DNA from: Micractinium sp. NFX-FRZ
Taxonomy: Eukaryota; Chlorophyta; Trebouxiophyceae; Chlorellales; Chlorellaceae
Assembly (NCBI GenBank): GCA_029339195.1
Contig: JAPTJF010000006.1
Coordinates: forward strand, 248,001 to 312,000
DNA length: 64,000 nucleotides
Reading direction: 5' to 3'
Within the stretch, counting starts at the first letter, position 1, and each line of letters begins with the position of its first letter. Below, one piece after another: positions 11,380-23,921 of the stretch. A program made the position numbers and the translations under genes. Under the pieces are notes generated by a model. It had not been told where the DNA came from. It did not search any database and saw only the letters and a program-made list of their open reading frames with translations.

Positions 11380-13179
11380 CCCGCGGCATTAGCGTGCGCC
11401 GCCAGCCAGCAAGCGTGCGTCCCGCTTCACCACACATTACCTGGCGCCGCCTGCGCTGGTTGCGCGGTGCTGAGCTGCAGTGCGGGGGGGGAGCCGCTCC
11501 TGTTGGTCCTACGCTGCCGAGCCCGCCCCGCGGTGGGCTGCCCTTACACTTGCTTGCTTTCTTGGTTCTCCTCATAAACTTCAGACCGTGCGCTGCAGAC
11601 CCATGCGCTTCCAGCACTCCTTTCTGACCCCCTACCACGTCTACCAGATCTCTCTCTCTGGCATAATTGTCGCCCATGCCTGCCCATACGCCAGGTCAGC
11701 GCCCTGATCCCGTACTTGCCCGTCGCTTCCCCTTTATGGTGCTGCGCCCTCCCGGGTTTCTTCTGATTTCTGACCCGCCTTGAAACCATCCGCGCACTTG
11801 CGGTATACCCCCATACGCCTCCAGTACCTTGGACGCCCCTCTCCGCAAGCCCACCTTTGTGCTGAGACCCATGCAACTGCTGGCTAGTATGGTACACCGT
11901 GAGGCATGCACATGCTGATGTCAACAATGCCCGCACGCACAGAGGAACCCTCTTCAGAGAGCATTCCTGCGGCATGTTGGCACCAGTGGAAAGGACCTAC
12001 CACCTGAATGCTTGCACTGGCATGGAACGGCGGTGCTGTAGCAGCGGCGGAGGGCATGAGTGTGACGCCACCCTCCGCTCGGCTGCAGAGCGACGGCTGC
12101 ATGGGTGCAGCCCCTAGTGCTGCAGCCGGGGTTGGTACCGCTGTTTCCAGGGCTGAAACGGGCTCTGCAAGGCCTTGCGAGGCTCGGAAGCCTGTGACGA
12201 CTCGTCCGCACAGAACGGTCGCCACTGCCGTCGCCGGTCAGGAAAAGAACCGGTGGTGGGCGTACCTTTCTAGAGACCCAGGCGCCCTCCTGGCGCTTAC
12301 ACAGCACCGCGACTTTTGGTACAGTTGCAGTTTTGCAGGGGAAGAGCGCGGAGGAGGCCGGTGCAGAGGCCACGACCCCCGTCCACAGTATCCTGTAGCT
12401 TTTCGCGGCTCCCAGCCCAATACATCTGCGAGTTGGGGCTTGATTTAGGTAAATAGAGCGATTTACGGCCCGCGGCTCGTGGGTGGAAAGTCGGCCGCGA
12501 AAACGAGCGCCTACGCGGGCTTTCCCCCTGCTCGCCGCTAGCGGACGCGCATCATGTTGCATACCCAATTCCTCGATTACACTTCTATGAAAACCCAGTT
12601 TGCGTGAGCAGGACGTAGACGTGAGCAGGACGCGGGCCAATCTCGCCAATTGCCTCTCCAACCTGCTTTGCGCCGCCCTCAGCGAGCGAAGGCATCTTGC
12701 GGGACAACCCAAATACAAGCAGGCACTGGCACGGCGGGTGGGTAGCTTCCACTGGCGCAGGCGGGCGGCTGGCGGCAGTGCCGGTTTCGGCGCCCCCATG
12801 CCAAGAGCAGAGCTGGCGGCCTTAGAGATGGACGTGATGTTGCTCGTAGGCGGCAGCAAGCAACACATGTGGATGTCAGGCTCTGATCGCTCCTGATCGC
12901 ACAAGGCTTCAGGCAGAGCGGGCGCCGGGCAGGCTGTGGGTGTCCTGGATCTGCCGCTCCGGGCGCGGGGGCGGTCGGGACGCGGGGGAAGTGCCCCGCC
13001 CTCCACTGCTGCCCCTGGCATGAACCTCCCATCATTCAAACCAAGTGCTGCGCCTGCAGGCGTGCGAACACGGCCGGGCTGTGGAGGCCGACTGCCTGCC
13101 ACCTCCAAGGCTCTGGCGCCGACCTCCAGCTGGCAGCAGCGGTGACGTGTCTCTTCAAGCGGTGTCCGTGACCCCTGGC
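11380..13179. other. Intergenic region between propeller copies 2 and 3
   Basis: This contains the 3' UTR of copy 2 and the upstream region of copy 3. Open frames exist on both strands (98 codons at 12600-12896 and 384 codons on the minus strand), but none has splice structure or a recognisable domain. No TGTAA signal is seen. Confidence 0.55.
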
Positions 13180-16100
13180 ATGCCGGGCGGACGCAGCCAG
13201 CAGCAGGGGCCCCGACATCAACTGCGTCGCCCCAGCAGCAGCAGCAGCGGCAGCAGCGCCCTCCTCCCGCTCACACTCCTGCTCCTGCTGCCATGCTGCG
13301 GTGAGTGGTCGGGGCGGCTGCCGGCAATGCAGCCTGCAATCACCGCCAGCGGTCAAAGCGCCGCACGCAACATGCAGTGCACACTGCGTGCTGTGAGGCG
13401 GCTGGCTTCCAAAGTGGGCCCACTCTCTTATCCCCCGCCGCTCAGCTCAGCTCCAGCTGTGTGCTCCCACCCCTGAGGTGCCTGTACCTTATTCTCTCTT
13501 GGCCGCCCTAAATCCTAATCCTTTCGCTGGCTGTAGGCGCTGCACAGGGAGCCAACCTAGCAAGCGGCGTGTATCGCATCATCTCGTCAGCAGCCTGCCC
13601 CACACAGCGTGAGCACGGGTGCCTGCTTTGGGTAGCGGCTGGCCCCGCTTGCTGGCGCTGAGCAGGCCCCCTCGCGGCGGCCCCAGCCTTGCTGAGAGCT
13701 CTGGCATGGCTGCAGGGGCTGCCAAGCGGGGTGGCAGGCGCAAGGGTGGTGGCTACTGGCCGCGGCAAGGCTGCTGGTCACAGCCGTCCACCACTGCTGC
13801 TGGCTGCTGGCTGCTGGTGTCGCCAGCGTGCTGTGCCCTCCTGCCAACCCTCCTCCCTCCCTCCCTCCCTCCCACCAACCCTCCTTCCCACCAACCCGCC
13901 CTCCATCCCTCCATCCCACCGCTTCCCTGCAGTTGCGCTCTCCACCAAACGGTGTGGGGGGCCACAGTCGGTGGGGACATGGCCAGCGGATAGGCTGGCC
14001 AGCGACCGCTGGCGGGTGCGGGTGATCAGTGCCAGCTTGGATGGGACCACATTTTCAATAGAGGTGCGAGGGGGGCGGAAGCACGGCTCTCCGCTGCAGC
14101 AGGGTGGTATGGGGGCAGGTGGGCCACCGTTGGTGTTCGGTGGGCAACAGGCGGACAAGTGTTGCACGAGGGGGAGAAAAGATACTTGTGCTTCCTGTGT
14201 TCAACAAGGGAGAGCGCTTGCCTCACTCACTGAGGCACGGCAGGTGTATGGCAGCAGCACCCACATGTAACGGGGGCACCGCCCCCCGATTCAAAGCTAG
14301 CCATAATAGCACCAGCAGCCGCCGCTGCACGCGCTGCAGGCAGGTGGGATTGGGAAGCTCTTGCTGCCTGGTAGCTGGGCGTCCCACCGGCCTGCCTGCT
14401 GCAGGAGCCGCCCTGTGCTTCTTCCTCCCGCTGCACATGTTTGCACACCCGCCCGCCACCGGCCGACGTGCCGCCCACCTGTGCACTCTCCGTCTCCCCG
14501 CTTGCAGAGCACAAACCGGGGAGATTGCCCGCAAAAGTACGCCGCTGCCACCCCCAGCACGTGCGCCCTGAGCAGCATCTGGCTGGCTGCCGTAGCTGCC
14601 CCTGGCGCCAAGCAGAGTGAATGGGAGCTGGAACCCAGCCAGGAGGCGCCCGGATTCCACAAAATTGCACTCAAGGTAAGTAAAGTGAAAGTAAAGCTTC
14701 CTAGATGTGTTACAGTTCACGCAGGCACACCGCATGGGGGGTAGGTGGGGGTGTGCGTGGGTGGCGGTGTGTTGGGGTGACGCAAGTGGCTGCTGTAAGC
14801 AGGACAGCATGCGTGTGCTCTGCAGTTGCGCTGCCCTCCCCGGCACCCCCACCCCGGCCCTGATGTGCTGCGCTGTCCGCTCACCTGCCCGCCCACCCGC
14901 CCGCCCCGCCCGCCCCCGTGTGCAGTCCCGTTCCCAGTGCGCCAGCCGCTACCTGGGCACACGTGCCGACTGCTCGGGGGGAGCGTCAATCATGGACAGC
15001 AAAGATCCCACCGCCGTCACGCTGTGGCGGCTTGTCAAGGTGCCCGCAGCAAGCCTTGCACAGAAGCCGTCCCCGCCGCCGCCGCCCAGGCGCCCGCCCC
15101 CCAAGCTGGCAGCGGTGGTCAGGCGTCCGCCGCCCAAGGTGGCAGCAAATAGCAAGGCGCCGCCCTCTCCCAGCCCCAAGCCGGCTCCCCCGAGGCCCAG
15201 GCCGCAGCCCCCCATGCCGCGTGACTCACCGCTCGCGCCCACACCGTCATCGCCCTTTGGCGGCGGCGCCAGGTCGCCGCCCTCGCCGCCGCTACCAGAT
15301 GGGAACAGGCAAGCAATTAGGGGGCGTGCCAATAGCGGGGGTGCCAGTTCAGCCGGTGCCACTAGTGAAGTACTTCAGTGGGTGCACATGAAGAGGATGC
15401 AAGTGAAGAGGTGCAGCGTGGCACAGCGTGGCGCAGCGTGGTTACGTCCGCGTGGCCCTGGGCGGCCCATTCTCGCAGGTGGCGGTTTGTCTGCTAGGCC
15501 TTGCTGCCCATTGCCCACCTGTTGCACCTCCCAGCGTGTCCCCCTGCTCTCCCCTGCAGCACCGAACCACCGTCGCCGCCGCCGCCCCAGGCGCCGCCCC
15601 CGCCCCCTGCCACGCCCCGGGTCGCTGTCATTCTCGACTTCAGCTGCGTGCTGCCTGGAGTGGACAGCAACACATTTGACATGCCCTCTTGGGTGGAGTT
15701 GCTTCAGGATCTTGCACGCCTGGCGGGTGTGCTCATCGACCCCTCAATTGTGGTGGGCGCCGTGCCCTCCGATGACGGCCAGAGTACCATAGTTGAGACC
15801 CGGGTGCGGTTTGGAGCCGCAGACTACGAGGCGGCGGATGAGCTGGCGCAGCAGATGGAGGAGGCGGTGGGGAGATTTGGCAGCGGCGCACCCGCCTGGC
15901 TGACCAATGCGTTTGGAGGGGGCGCGTATGTGCTGGCTGCAGAGTCGGCCGGCCTGCTGCGGTCGCCCCCGCCCAGCCCTTCCCCACCCTCACCGCCGCC
16001 CCCACCCAGCCCCGCTCCGCCCCCGCCATCGCCCCCGCCTCCTCCCCCGCACACACCCCCTCCATCCCCCTCCCCACCCCTGCCCTCCCCGCCGCCACCC

Positions 16101-19100
16101 TCCCCGCCGCCCCCTCACCCCTCACCCCCGCCCCCGCTCTCGCCACCGCCACCTTCACCCTCGCCCCCTCCGCCGCTGCCGCCTCCGTCCCCCTCCCCAC
16201 CCTCGCCTCCTCCCCCCTCGCCTCCTCCCCCCTCTCCCTCCCCACCGCCGCCCTCCCCATCTCCCCCACCCGCTCCCAGCCCGCCCCCGCCCCCACCATC
16301 TCCCCCACCCCCACCACCCCCAAGCCCCCCGCCCCCACCCCCGCCCAGCTGGCAGCCGCTGGGCGGTGCCGGTGCCATCTCCACCCAAGGCGCCGACGGC
16401 ATCAGGCTGGCCGTTGGCTCAGACGACGTGCCGGTGGTGGCATTCTCAGACACCAGCCTGGGAGGTGAGGTGTGGTGGGAGGGCGTGGAGGCCTGCCTGC
16501 CTGCCTAGGGTGTGCCGCGGGCCTTGCTCGTCTTCCTGCTAACCTGCTTGCCTGCCCAGGCCCCCCATCTGCCCATGGCCAGCACCCGTCTGCATGATCC
16601 CCTGCTTGCCTGCCCTTGCTTCCCCTGAGCACTTGCAACCCCCCTGCCCACTGCCCCCTGCAGGCCAGCTGACGGTGATGCGGTTCAGGCAGGGCCAGTG
16701 GGGAGTTGTGGGGGCCGCCGGATTCACGGGCAGGCCGGACGAGGGCTCGGCCTCCCACATCTCTCTGGCGCTCGACTCCAGGAATGCGCCACACGTCGCC
16801 TTCCAGGTGGGCAGCTGCCAGGCCGTGGCAGGCTGGCACTGCATGGGAAACCTGTCGAGCGAGCAAAGGGTGCCAAGGCTCTACCTGGCCAGTGCACTGC
16901 ACTCAAGTCACTGCCCGGCAGTTGTTTGTTCCCGAGTCTCCCACCATCGACCTGCGTCTATATGGACTTCTACGAACCACTTTTAGCCATGCATGATCAA
17001 CAACAACTCCTCACCCGCAGGACGGCAACAACAACAACCGGCCTGCCGTGATGACGTTTGACGGCAGCGCCTGGAAGGCTGTGGGCAGCCGCCCCCTGGC
17101 AAGCAGCGGTGCCGCCTTCACCTCCCTGGCAATCGACGCCAATGATGTGCCGTGGCTGGCATACCAGGTGATTGGCTGCACAAGAGGGTTACGCTTGCGG
17201 TCCTGGAGGGTAACAACAGTCAGAGTCGGCAGGCAGAGTCGGCAGGCAGGCGTGCTTGCAGATGGGCAGGCAAGGACGGCCAAGGCACCCGCCTGGCCTC
17301 ACCCTGAGTGTTCAGCACTGGCGGGTTGCTCACGTGTATGCTTGCTCAACCCTGGCACTACTAAACTAGCGCCGAGGCAGTCTGTATGGTGCGCCCGCTG
17401 CTGCCCCTCCCACCCACCCCCGTCTGCTGTGCTTCCCACCACCTTGCAGGATGCCGGTGCCACCCAGCGAGCGACGGTCCGCTTCTTCTCCAAAGCAGTG
17501 GCCGGCGGCACCTGGTCACTGCTGGGCAGCGCAGGCTTCTCAGGCGGAGCGGTGAGAGGGGCGGGACTTGCTTTCATTGCATGGTCAAGATGGGACGCCT
17601 CGCCGTGCTGTGCCTGCTGCGCTGCTGCCCCTGGCCGGCGCTCTGCCCCGATCCCCGGCGGGGCAGCCGGCCAACTGTCCAGCTCCATCCCTGCCACGTG
17701 GCACACGCCTATGGCCCAGCTGCGCCCGCCTCACACCGGGCGCCGGCCCTCACACCCTGCCTGAGCGCCCGCACCCCGTTCCTGTGGGCGCACTCCACCA
17801 CTTTTCTCATGCCCCTGCGTGTCGTCCCTTTCCCACCCCCCGCTGCAGGCCTCTTACGTCAGCTTGGCCCTGCTGGACGGCCCCGATGGCGTGACCCCCC
17901 TGGTGGCCTTTGCCAACATCAGCTCCGCCAGGCGGGCAACCGTGATGAGCTACGGTGCCGGCGGCTGGGCCAGGGTGGGCCAGCCGCTGTCCGCAGGTGC
18001 GCAGGGGGGGGGAGGGGCCGGGTGCCTGGTGGTTGCCAGTTGGAGGTGTGCTGCGGCGGCGGAAGGGGCCAAGTGTGCAGCAAGCACTCAGTGTGGGGGA
18101 GCTCAGGCAGAGGTGCAGCAACCGTTGCTTCCTTGCCTTGCCTGGAGTGCTACACGTACTGTGGTGGCAAGCACACTTCACTCGTGTTTCTGCAGCCGCC
18201 CCAATGCCCTGCTGCCTTTGCTACCCGCCACCCACCTCTCCTCTGGCTACGTCCGGCTGCCCCCTGCTGCTGCAGGCCAGGCCGACTACATCAGTCTGGC
18301 TGTATCAAGCACTGGTGTTCTACACGTGGCATATGCTGATGTGAACAATGACGACAAGGTGAGTGTGACTGGGATAGGTGATTGAACCGTTACACTCTAT
18401 CTTGACAATGTGTGTCTTGAGAATTGTGCTGATGGGGGCAATGCCAGCACAAGTCGCGCAAGCTTCCCAACGGGAGTGGAATCTGGGCAGAGCTGACCTC
18501 CTGAATAGTGATGCGCTACCCTGGCAAGTGCTGCTGCCGCTGTTGTGCCGCCGCTGCTGCTGCTGCCGCTGTACTGCCTCTTCAGCCAGCGGGCGCTGCA
18601 CTGCAGCTGCCTGCCTCTTCAGCCAGCCGGGCACTGCACTTGCAGCCTGCCTGCCTCTTTTTCACTCAGCCCTGCGGTGCAGCCTGGGTATAAGCTCCAC
18701 TGCTCTGGTCATTGGCTCCTTGTGCGGCCTGCTCACAAGCACTGCCCGGCCTTGCCCACCCTGCAGGCCACGTGCAAGCACCTGGTGAACGGCGACTGGG
18801 CCACACTGGGCGGCGCTGCCATCAGCGATGGTTCCGCCTTCTACACGAGCCTTGCTTTCGACAGGTGCCCACCCTGAGCAGCATCAGCTCCAGCAGCAGC
18901 AACTCCAGCACCAGCAGCGGCAGCGGCAGCGGCAGCGGCAGCAGCAGCCGCAGCAGCGGCGGCCATGTGTTTGTGCTGAAAGTCAACAGCACAGCTGTGC
19001 ACCTGCGGGATCGCTTGGCATGCGGGAGGGGGCGAGTTCTGGCTGCCACACATTTGCACACACACTGCTGCAGCGGCAGGCATGCACACACCGTCACCCC

Positions 19101-19620
19101 AGTGCTCCTCATCCCATCACTTCTGGATGCCCATTCCCCGGTGCCCTTGCAGATTGGGAGTGCCCCATCTTGCGTACAAAGACTCCTCCCTGGGCCGCAA
19201 GGCGGCAGTGAAGCGGTACAGCGCAGCAACACATCAATGGGTGGCAGTCGGGCAGAGCAGCGGCTTCAGTGCCGGTGAGTGCATGCGCGCACTCAACATC
19301 CCGTTTGTCGACCTGCAGACGCCTCATCTGGGGTGCCTGCCATCACTCCTGTTGGATTTGCTGTGGGTGCTCCTGAATCGGCTCGATTTGCCTCGCACGT
19401 GCCCACCCTGCGCTGTCAATGCAGCAGCGCCAGCGCCCGCCCCCCTCCCCCGCACAGACATCTCAACTAAAACATCCTTCGCCCTGCCCTGCCCTGCCCT
19501 CCTGCTGCAGGCTCCGTTGACTCTGCTTCCCTGGCACTCGACTCTTTGGGCTCACCCCACGTGGCGTATACCGACGTGTCAAACGACGGCAAGGGAACGG
19601 TCATGCGATATGGTTCATAA
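13180..19620 (+). CDS. Secreted Pro-rich/beta-propeller protein, copy 3
   Basis: Fourteen exons: 13180-13300, 13537-13608, 13933-14063, 14508-14675, 14926-15308, 15560-16464, 16664-16806, 17021-17167, 17450-17551, 17849-17996, 18276-18358, 18767-18864, 19153-19274 and 19511-19620, giving 910 aa. The layout matches copy 2. There is a signal peptide (LLPLTLLLLLPCC, residues 28-40), a Cys-rich module (about 45-185), a Pro/Lys-rich linker, a module starting VAVILDFSCVLPG (about 312-426), a 127-residue Ser/Pro linker (about 427-553) and a seven-bladed propeller (554-910). Exons 3, 4, 8, 9, 11, 12 and 14 have exactly the length of their copy-2 counterparts. Intron 5 begins with GC (15309), and the following exon continues in frame. 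The Pro linkers are much longer than in copy 2, so the linker is the fast-changing part. The role is unknown; it is probably a wall or matrix protein. Confidence 0.85.
18876..18963. repeat. AGC/GGC-rich simple repeat in intron 12
   Basis: An imperfect (AGCAGC/AGCGGC)n run lies directly after the donor of exon 18767-18864. Confidence 0.85.
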
Positions 19621-20937
19621 GGAGCCGACTGTATTCACTGCACCATTAACACACCGGCACACAACCTCATCTGCGCTCTGTGACATGCTGGCCTCCATCT
19701 TGTTCCCATTGGCCCCACAATCGCCCTTCCCGCTATGTTTTTCAAACCCTCCCCTTGTGGTGCCCACCGTGCACACCCAACAACGTGTGTCCCAACTGGC
19801 CATTCTATTTACTGACGCACACTCCCGTGGGAGGGATGGGAGGCAAAGCAGCGGATGCTGTTGCCCCCACCCCTGTCTGGCCTGCTCTCGTCTGCCAGCA
19901 CACAGAGCACAGTAACACCAACCTGTAACTGACCTTGCACACATCCCCACCGACGTGTCTACCCACTCCTTCTACCCCTTCAAGGCGCCCAATTTTCATG
20001 GGAACAATTTCCTGCTCATTCTTCCCAACGTACGGTCGGACCCACCAACACCGACCCCACTTCCTTCCATGCTTCCCGTACCACTCGCACCTTTCCCTTG
20101 CGTACTGGGCCAAGCCAGGTGCAGTGCAATGCATCTGCACCGTGAGCGGCAGGCCGCCCCCTCCCAGGGTGCGGTGCGGGCCCTGGCTGCGGCTACCGCA
20201 GCAAGCGTGTAAGGAGCGCCCTGGCACCCTTGGGCAGCAAAATGCAACACTCAGCTCCAGGCGCTTCGCCCGTATGGCGGGCAGCACCAGCAGCTTGCAG
20301 TGCTGTTGACAGCAGCAGTCGTTAGTGGGCGCACAGCGCTTTGCAGTAGGCCAGCCGCGTGTGCCGCCAAGTGCCTGCGTTCCCAAAGCTGCAGCGCTGG
20401 CCGGCCCGGCCGAGGAGCAGGCGCGGGAGCTCACGGGCCAAAGCGGTCAACACGCCTGGCGCAGCATCTGATCCAGTGAGTGCGCAAGCACAAGGCAGGC
20501 AGCCACCTGTGAGCTGCTCTCAGCAGCATGCACTGCCTGCACCCCCCGCGGTCACCCACTGTGGTTGACCACAGGGCAGCTGCAGCGCCGGCAGAGCAGG
20601 CCACGGTGCGGGCAGCCTGGTAGTCACTTCGACCCGCGGCGGGATGGCGGCGGGCCGGCAGTGCAACGGGCAAGGCTGGCTGGCATGCCAGCAGGCAGCA
20701 ATCCAAGGCAGCCCACCGATGGCACAAGGGGAGCTGCTTCCCTCGGGAGGGAGGCAGCTGCAGGTAACGCATTTCTGTCCAGGCCTCCGACTGGCTGTGG
20801 CGTTCGACGGTCATCAGCAAGTATAGATTTCCTTACAAGGCGACCACTCACGAAAGGTGAGCAAATCTGCCCCATGCACGGGGAAAGCAGGGGTGTTGTG
20901 CGCTTTGGACGGCCGCCGCCCGCTTCCCGAGCCAAGA
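19621..20937. other. Intergenic region; 3' UTR of propeller copy 3
   Basis: The first about 320 nt are the 3' UTR of copy 3, ending near the TGTAA at 19924. The rest shows no gene I can support. The upstream region of the DUF3140 gene lies at its right end. Confidence 0.5.
19924..19928 (+). terminator. TGTAA poly(A) signal, propeller copy 3
   Basis: TGTAA is the usual green-algal polyadenylation signal. It lies 304 nt after the stop codon. Confidence 0.55.
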
Positions 20938-23447
20938 ATGGCTGCCAAGCTGCTGCTGCTGCATACTGCCAGGAGACTGAGGTCCACGACTACCGAACTC
21001 GCCACCGGCGCCATGTCCCTTTCACCCAAGTCCAACGCATGCAGCTTCCACCTGCGGGTGGGTGGGTGGCGCGACGGGTGCAGCGACCAAGGGTGCCTGG
21101 TCGGCTTCCCTGCCACTGGCATGGGCCAGGCTGGCTGGCAGACTTGGTCAGTGCCATGGCGCTCTCGGCCGCCTCGGTCACCATCCCGCCCGCCCCACGA
21201 TGGCACAGCCCCTGCCACCTCATGCGCTGCCCGAGCAGACCAGGGCGCACTCCGCCTGCAGCCACTCTTTAGGCCAGCTCAGCCTCAGGGGCCTCACAGA
21301 CAAGCTGTACTGCTGTGCCCACCTTGATCACCTAGCTCCTCTGTTAAGACAACAGTGCCTCCCCACCTCCCTACCCGGCCTGCCCGCTCCTCGCCTGCTT
21401 CCCGCAGGACGAGCTGCCAGCCAACCGGGACCCGCGAGCCGTCATATCTGCCTTCCGGGTAGGTCTGTGCCTTCCGGCTGGGGCGCCCCTGAGCAGGGCG
21501 GATCCAACCGTGACTCTGTGTGCAGTGCAGAGGACGTCGGCAGCCCAGGCCGGGGGGACATTTGGCCCCGCATGGTTGCCTCAGCTGCAAGCCTGCCACG
21601 CCTGTAGTGCGTGCCCGCCCCCCGTCCGACCCCACAATTCGTAAGCGGCGGCTGGTGGTTGCCTCAGGCTGCCTGCGCGCCCGCCCCCCTGCCCGGCCTC
21701 ACATGTGTCACAGGCGGCTGTCAACATGGATGTCGACGAGGTGGAGCGCTGGCTGGGCACCCCCGAGAGCCGGCTGGCAGTGGAGCAGGTGTGCCCCTGC
21801 GGCACTTTTGCTTACTGACTTTTCTTTGCGAAAAAGCCTTAGTTGTTGTAGTGTTGGGTTGCCTTGGGTGAACTGCGCCAGCCTGTAGGCTTCACGGTGC
21901 CGCTGCCAGCTGGCATGGCTCACACAGTGTGGAGCTGGTCATGCCTGGTTCTGCCAGCTGAAGTGGGCACCCCCGAGAGCCGGCTGGCGGTGGAGCAGGT
22001 GCGCCTCCGGCAGGGGTCCAGATGCACGTGGGGCCACGCCAAAGGGCAGCATGGTGCCTCATGCATGCCGTATGGCCTGCGGGTGCGGGGCACCTGTGGC
22101 TGGGCATTGCCCGGCTCCCGGCATGAGGGCCAGCGGTGGGAGATTCGCTCGCTCTGGATGTGGCGTGTGCTGCCTGGCCTGGGCCTCTTTTTTGCACAGC
22201 CCTGCGCGAGGCACAGCGAGGCCATGGGGCGGTGTTGTGCTGCTCCACTGCATTGCAGCTGCAGGGGGCAGCAGCCGTTTTTTCTTTGCTGGCTCGCACA
22301 CCGTGCATGCCTCAGGGCTCGACTTGTCCCCGCGCTGTGCCTGCCTCGCCTGTGCAGGTGGCCGAGGAGGCGGACAAGGAGGGGCGGCACGCGGCGCGCA
22401 GGTGTGTTTGCCCCGGGCCCGGCGGAAGGACGCGTGACGGGCTGGGCAGGCGGTCGTTTTTGACTGCGTTGCCTCCACGCGTGACACTGCTCGTGGTGCC
22501 TGCCGACATGTGCGCTCGCTCTGTGGGTTGCCTGCCCGCTGCAGGGTGGTGGAGCTGCTGCGCAAGGATGACGAGCTCTTCTATGAAGGAGACCTGCAGC
22601 ACATGCACCAGTGAGTGCGGGCGCCTGCTGAAGCGTCACATTGCTCGCGTGCACACGCAGCGCCCAAGGGGGTCGTGGGACAGGTGGCGGAGTGCAGCCG
22701 TTCAACCAGTGCGTGCACCTGCAGAGTGGGGGTCGAAACTGTTCGAGCTGGGAGCAGCTGGTCCGAGGAGCTGGGAGCTACTTGCCCTCTCCCACCACCC
22801 TCCCCACACCTTCTCCCTCCTGCCTGCGCCTGCCTGCCCCCCAGGATCACGCAGTACATCAACTGCCACCGCAGCCTGCTGCAGCAGCAGGTGGCGCAGG
22901 GGCTGCCCGCCGAGCAGCTGCGCAGCAGCTTCGACAGGTGAGGGCAGCCTGCGCTGCCGGTGTGCATGCTGAACCGCCCTGGTCCACTTGCTGTCGCTGC
23001 GTCTGCACGCATGCCAGCCCGCCTGCTCATCCCGCGTTGCTCCGCCCGCCAGCCCTCCTGCCAGTCTGCGCAACCCCTTAGCCCCCGCCCTCCTGCCTGC
23101 CTGCCTGCCTGCCTGCATGCATGCTCATCCACCCTACCCCTGCCTGCCTGCGGAGCGGCTCATCCACCCTAACCCTGCCTGCCTGCCTGCCAGCATGCTC
23201 ATCCACCCTAACCCTGCCTGCCTGCATGCTCATCCACCTAACCCTGCCTGCCTGCCTGCCTGCCTGCAGGTACCACCTGTGCAACTTTGGGTTTGACCCC
23301 CTGAAGGAGCTCACCCGGTCCGCCGGCGATGGCAGCAGCGGCGCCGGCGCGGAGGCGCACACCGGCAGCGGGGACAAAATGGAGATGGGCGTGGGCGGGC
23401 TGCTGGGGGCAAAGCGGTCCCTGGCGGAAGGCGCTCAGCGCCCGTGA
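20938..23447 (+). CDS. DUF3140 domain protein
   Basis: Exons: 20938-21057 (tentative), 21408-21458, 21714-21788, 22358-22401, 22545-22610, 22845-22937 and 23270-23447, giving 208 aa. All junctions keep frame. The core has the DUF3140 signature: an F..AVNM start, DEVERWLGT, a segment ending in RRVVELLRK, a D..HM...I.YI..H helix, and the end motif CNFGFDPLK (compare NWGHDPLK in bacterial members). DUF3140 is a small, mainly bacterial and fungal family of unknown function, usually about 100 residues. Here it carries a 40-residue N-terminal extension that may be a targeting peptide, and a 45-residue Gly-rich tail. The start exon rests only on phase and codon bias; the remaining exons are secure. 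No TGTAA is seen downstream. The gene converges on the sucrose-phosphatase gene. Confidence 0.75.
21964..22003. repeat. Exon-echo repeat in DUF3140 intron
   Basis: About 37 nt of the end of exon 21714-21788, including the GAGCAG|GTG donor, is repeated almost perfectly about 215 bp downstream, inside the following intron. Confidence 0.9.
23085..23269. repeat. Minisatellite in last DUF3140 intron
   Basis: At least four imperfect copies of a 30-40 nt unit built from CTCATCCACCCTAACC and (CTGC)n lead directly into the 3' splice site at 23269. Confidence 0.85.
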
Positions 23448-23921
23448 GGGCAGCTGTCAGTGCGGCTTCAAGTGCTGATGCGCGCTGATATGAGTCAGCT
23501 GGATAGCTGGGCGCAGCCCGGCAGTGCAAGAATTGGGGTTCGGTTGCTCGTACGCACGCGCCACCGTACAAGCTGTGCATTGAGGCGTAAGCCATCCCCG
23601 GGAATCCATGCACAGGCGCAAGCCAAAGGCAGCTGCGCCCATTTGTTTTGCATGCACGTCTCGATTGAACGACCTTTGTCAAGTGTTCTTCAGGCTGTGC
23701 AAGTTACAAGTGAAACCAGAGCGCCGGGAGGGGCGGGGCACTCGTGATGCAGGCGACGGCGGTCAAGGACAGCAAAACGAGCAAGCACTGAACAGCGTGG
23801 GTGAGTGGGGGCAGGAAGGGCAACGACAGCAGTGGCTGGTAGGTGCCAGCAGGAAGATGTGGAGCCACCTGGCCGTCAGGTGTCACAGGGGTAAGGCCAG
23901 GCCTCTGGGCGGTACAGTACC
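23448..23921. other. Convergent intergenic region, DUF3140/SPP
   Basis: These are the 3' flanks of both genes. The only signal seen is a minus-strand TGTAA at 23704-23708. No gene is supported. Confidence 0.5.
23704..23708 (-). terminator. TGTAA poly(A) signal, sucrose-phosphatase
   Basis: TGTAA on the minus strand, 214 nt past the stop codon of the sucrose-phosphatase gene. Confidence 0.5.

Noticed and set aside
11954..13108. 384-codon minus-strand frame between propeller copies 2 and 3
   Set aside because: No recognisable domain and no intron structure like every real gene here; long open frames are expected in GC-rich DNA.
15964..16345. Extremely Pro-rich stretch suspected of being a non-coding simple repeat
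   Set aside because: It is in frame between two exon-encoded domains that align with the paralogue, and the other copy has the same linker, so it is coding.
23085..23269. Regular direct repeats that might suggest a CRISPR-like array
   Set aside because: Units are adjacent, have no unique spacers, and lie in an intron of a eukaryotic gene; it is a minisatellite.
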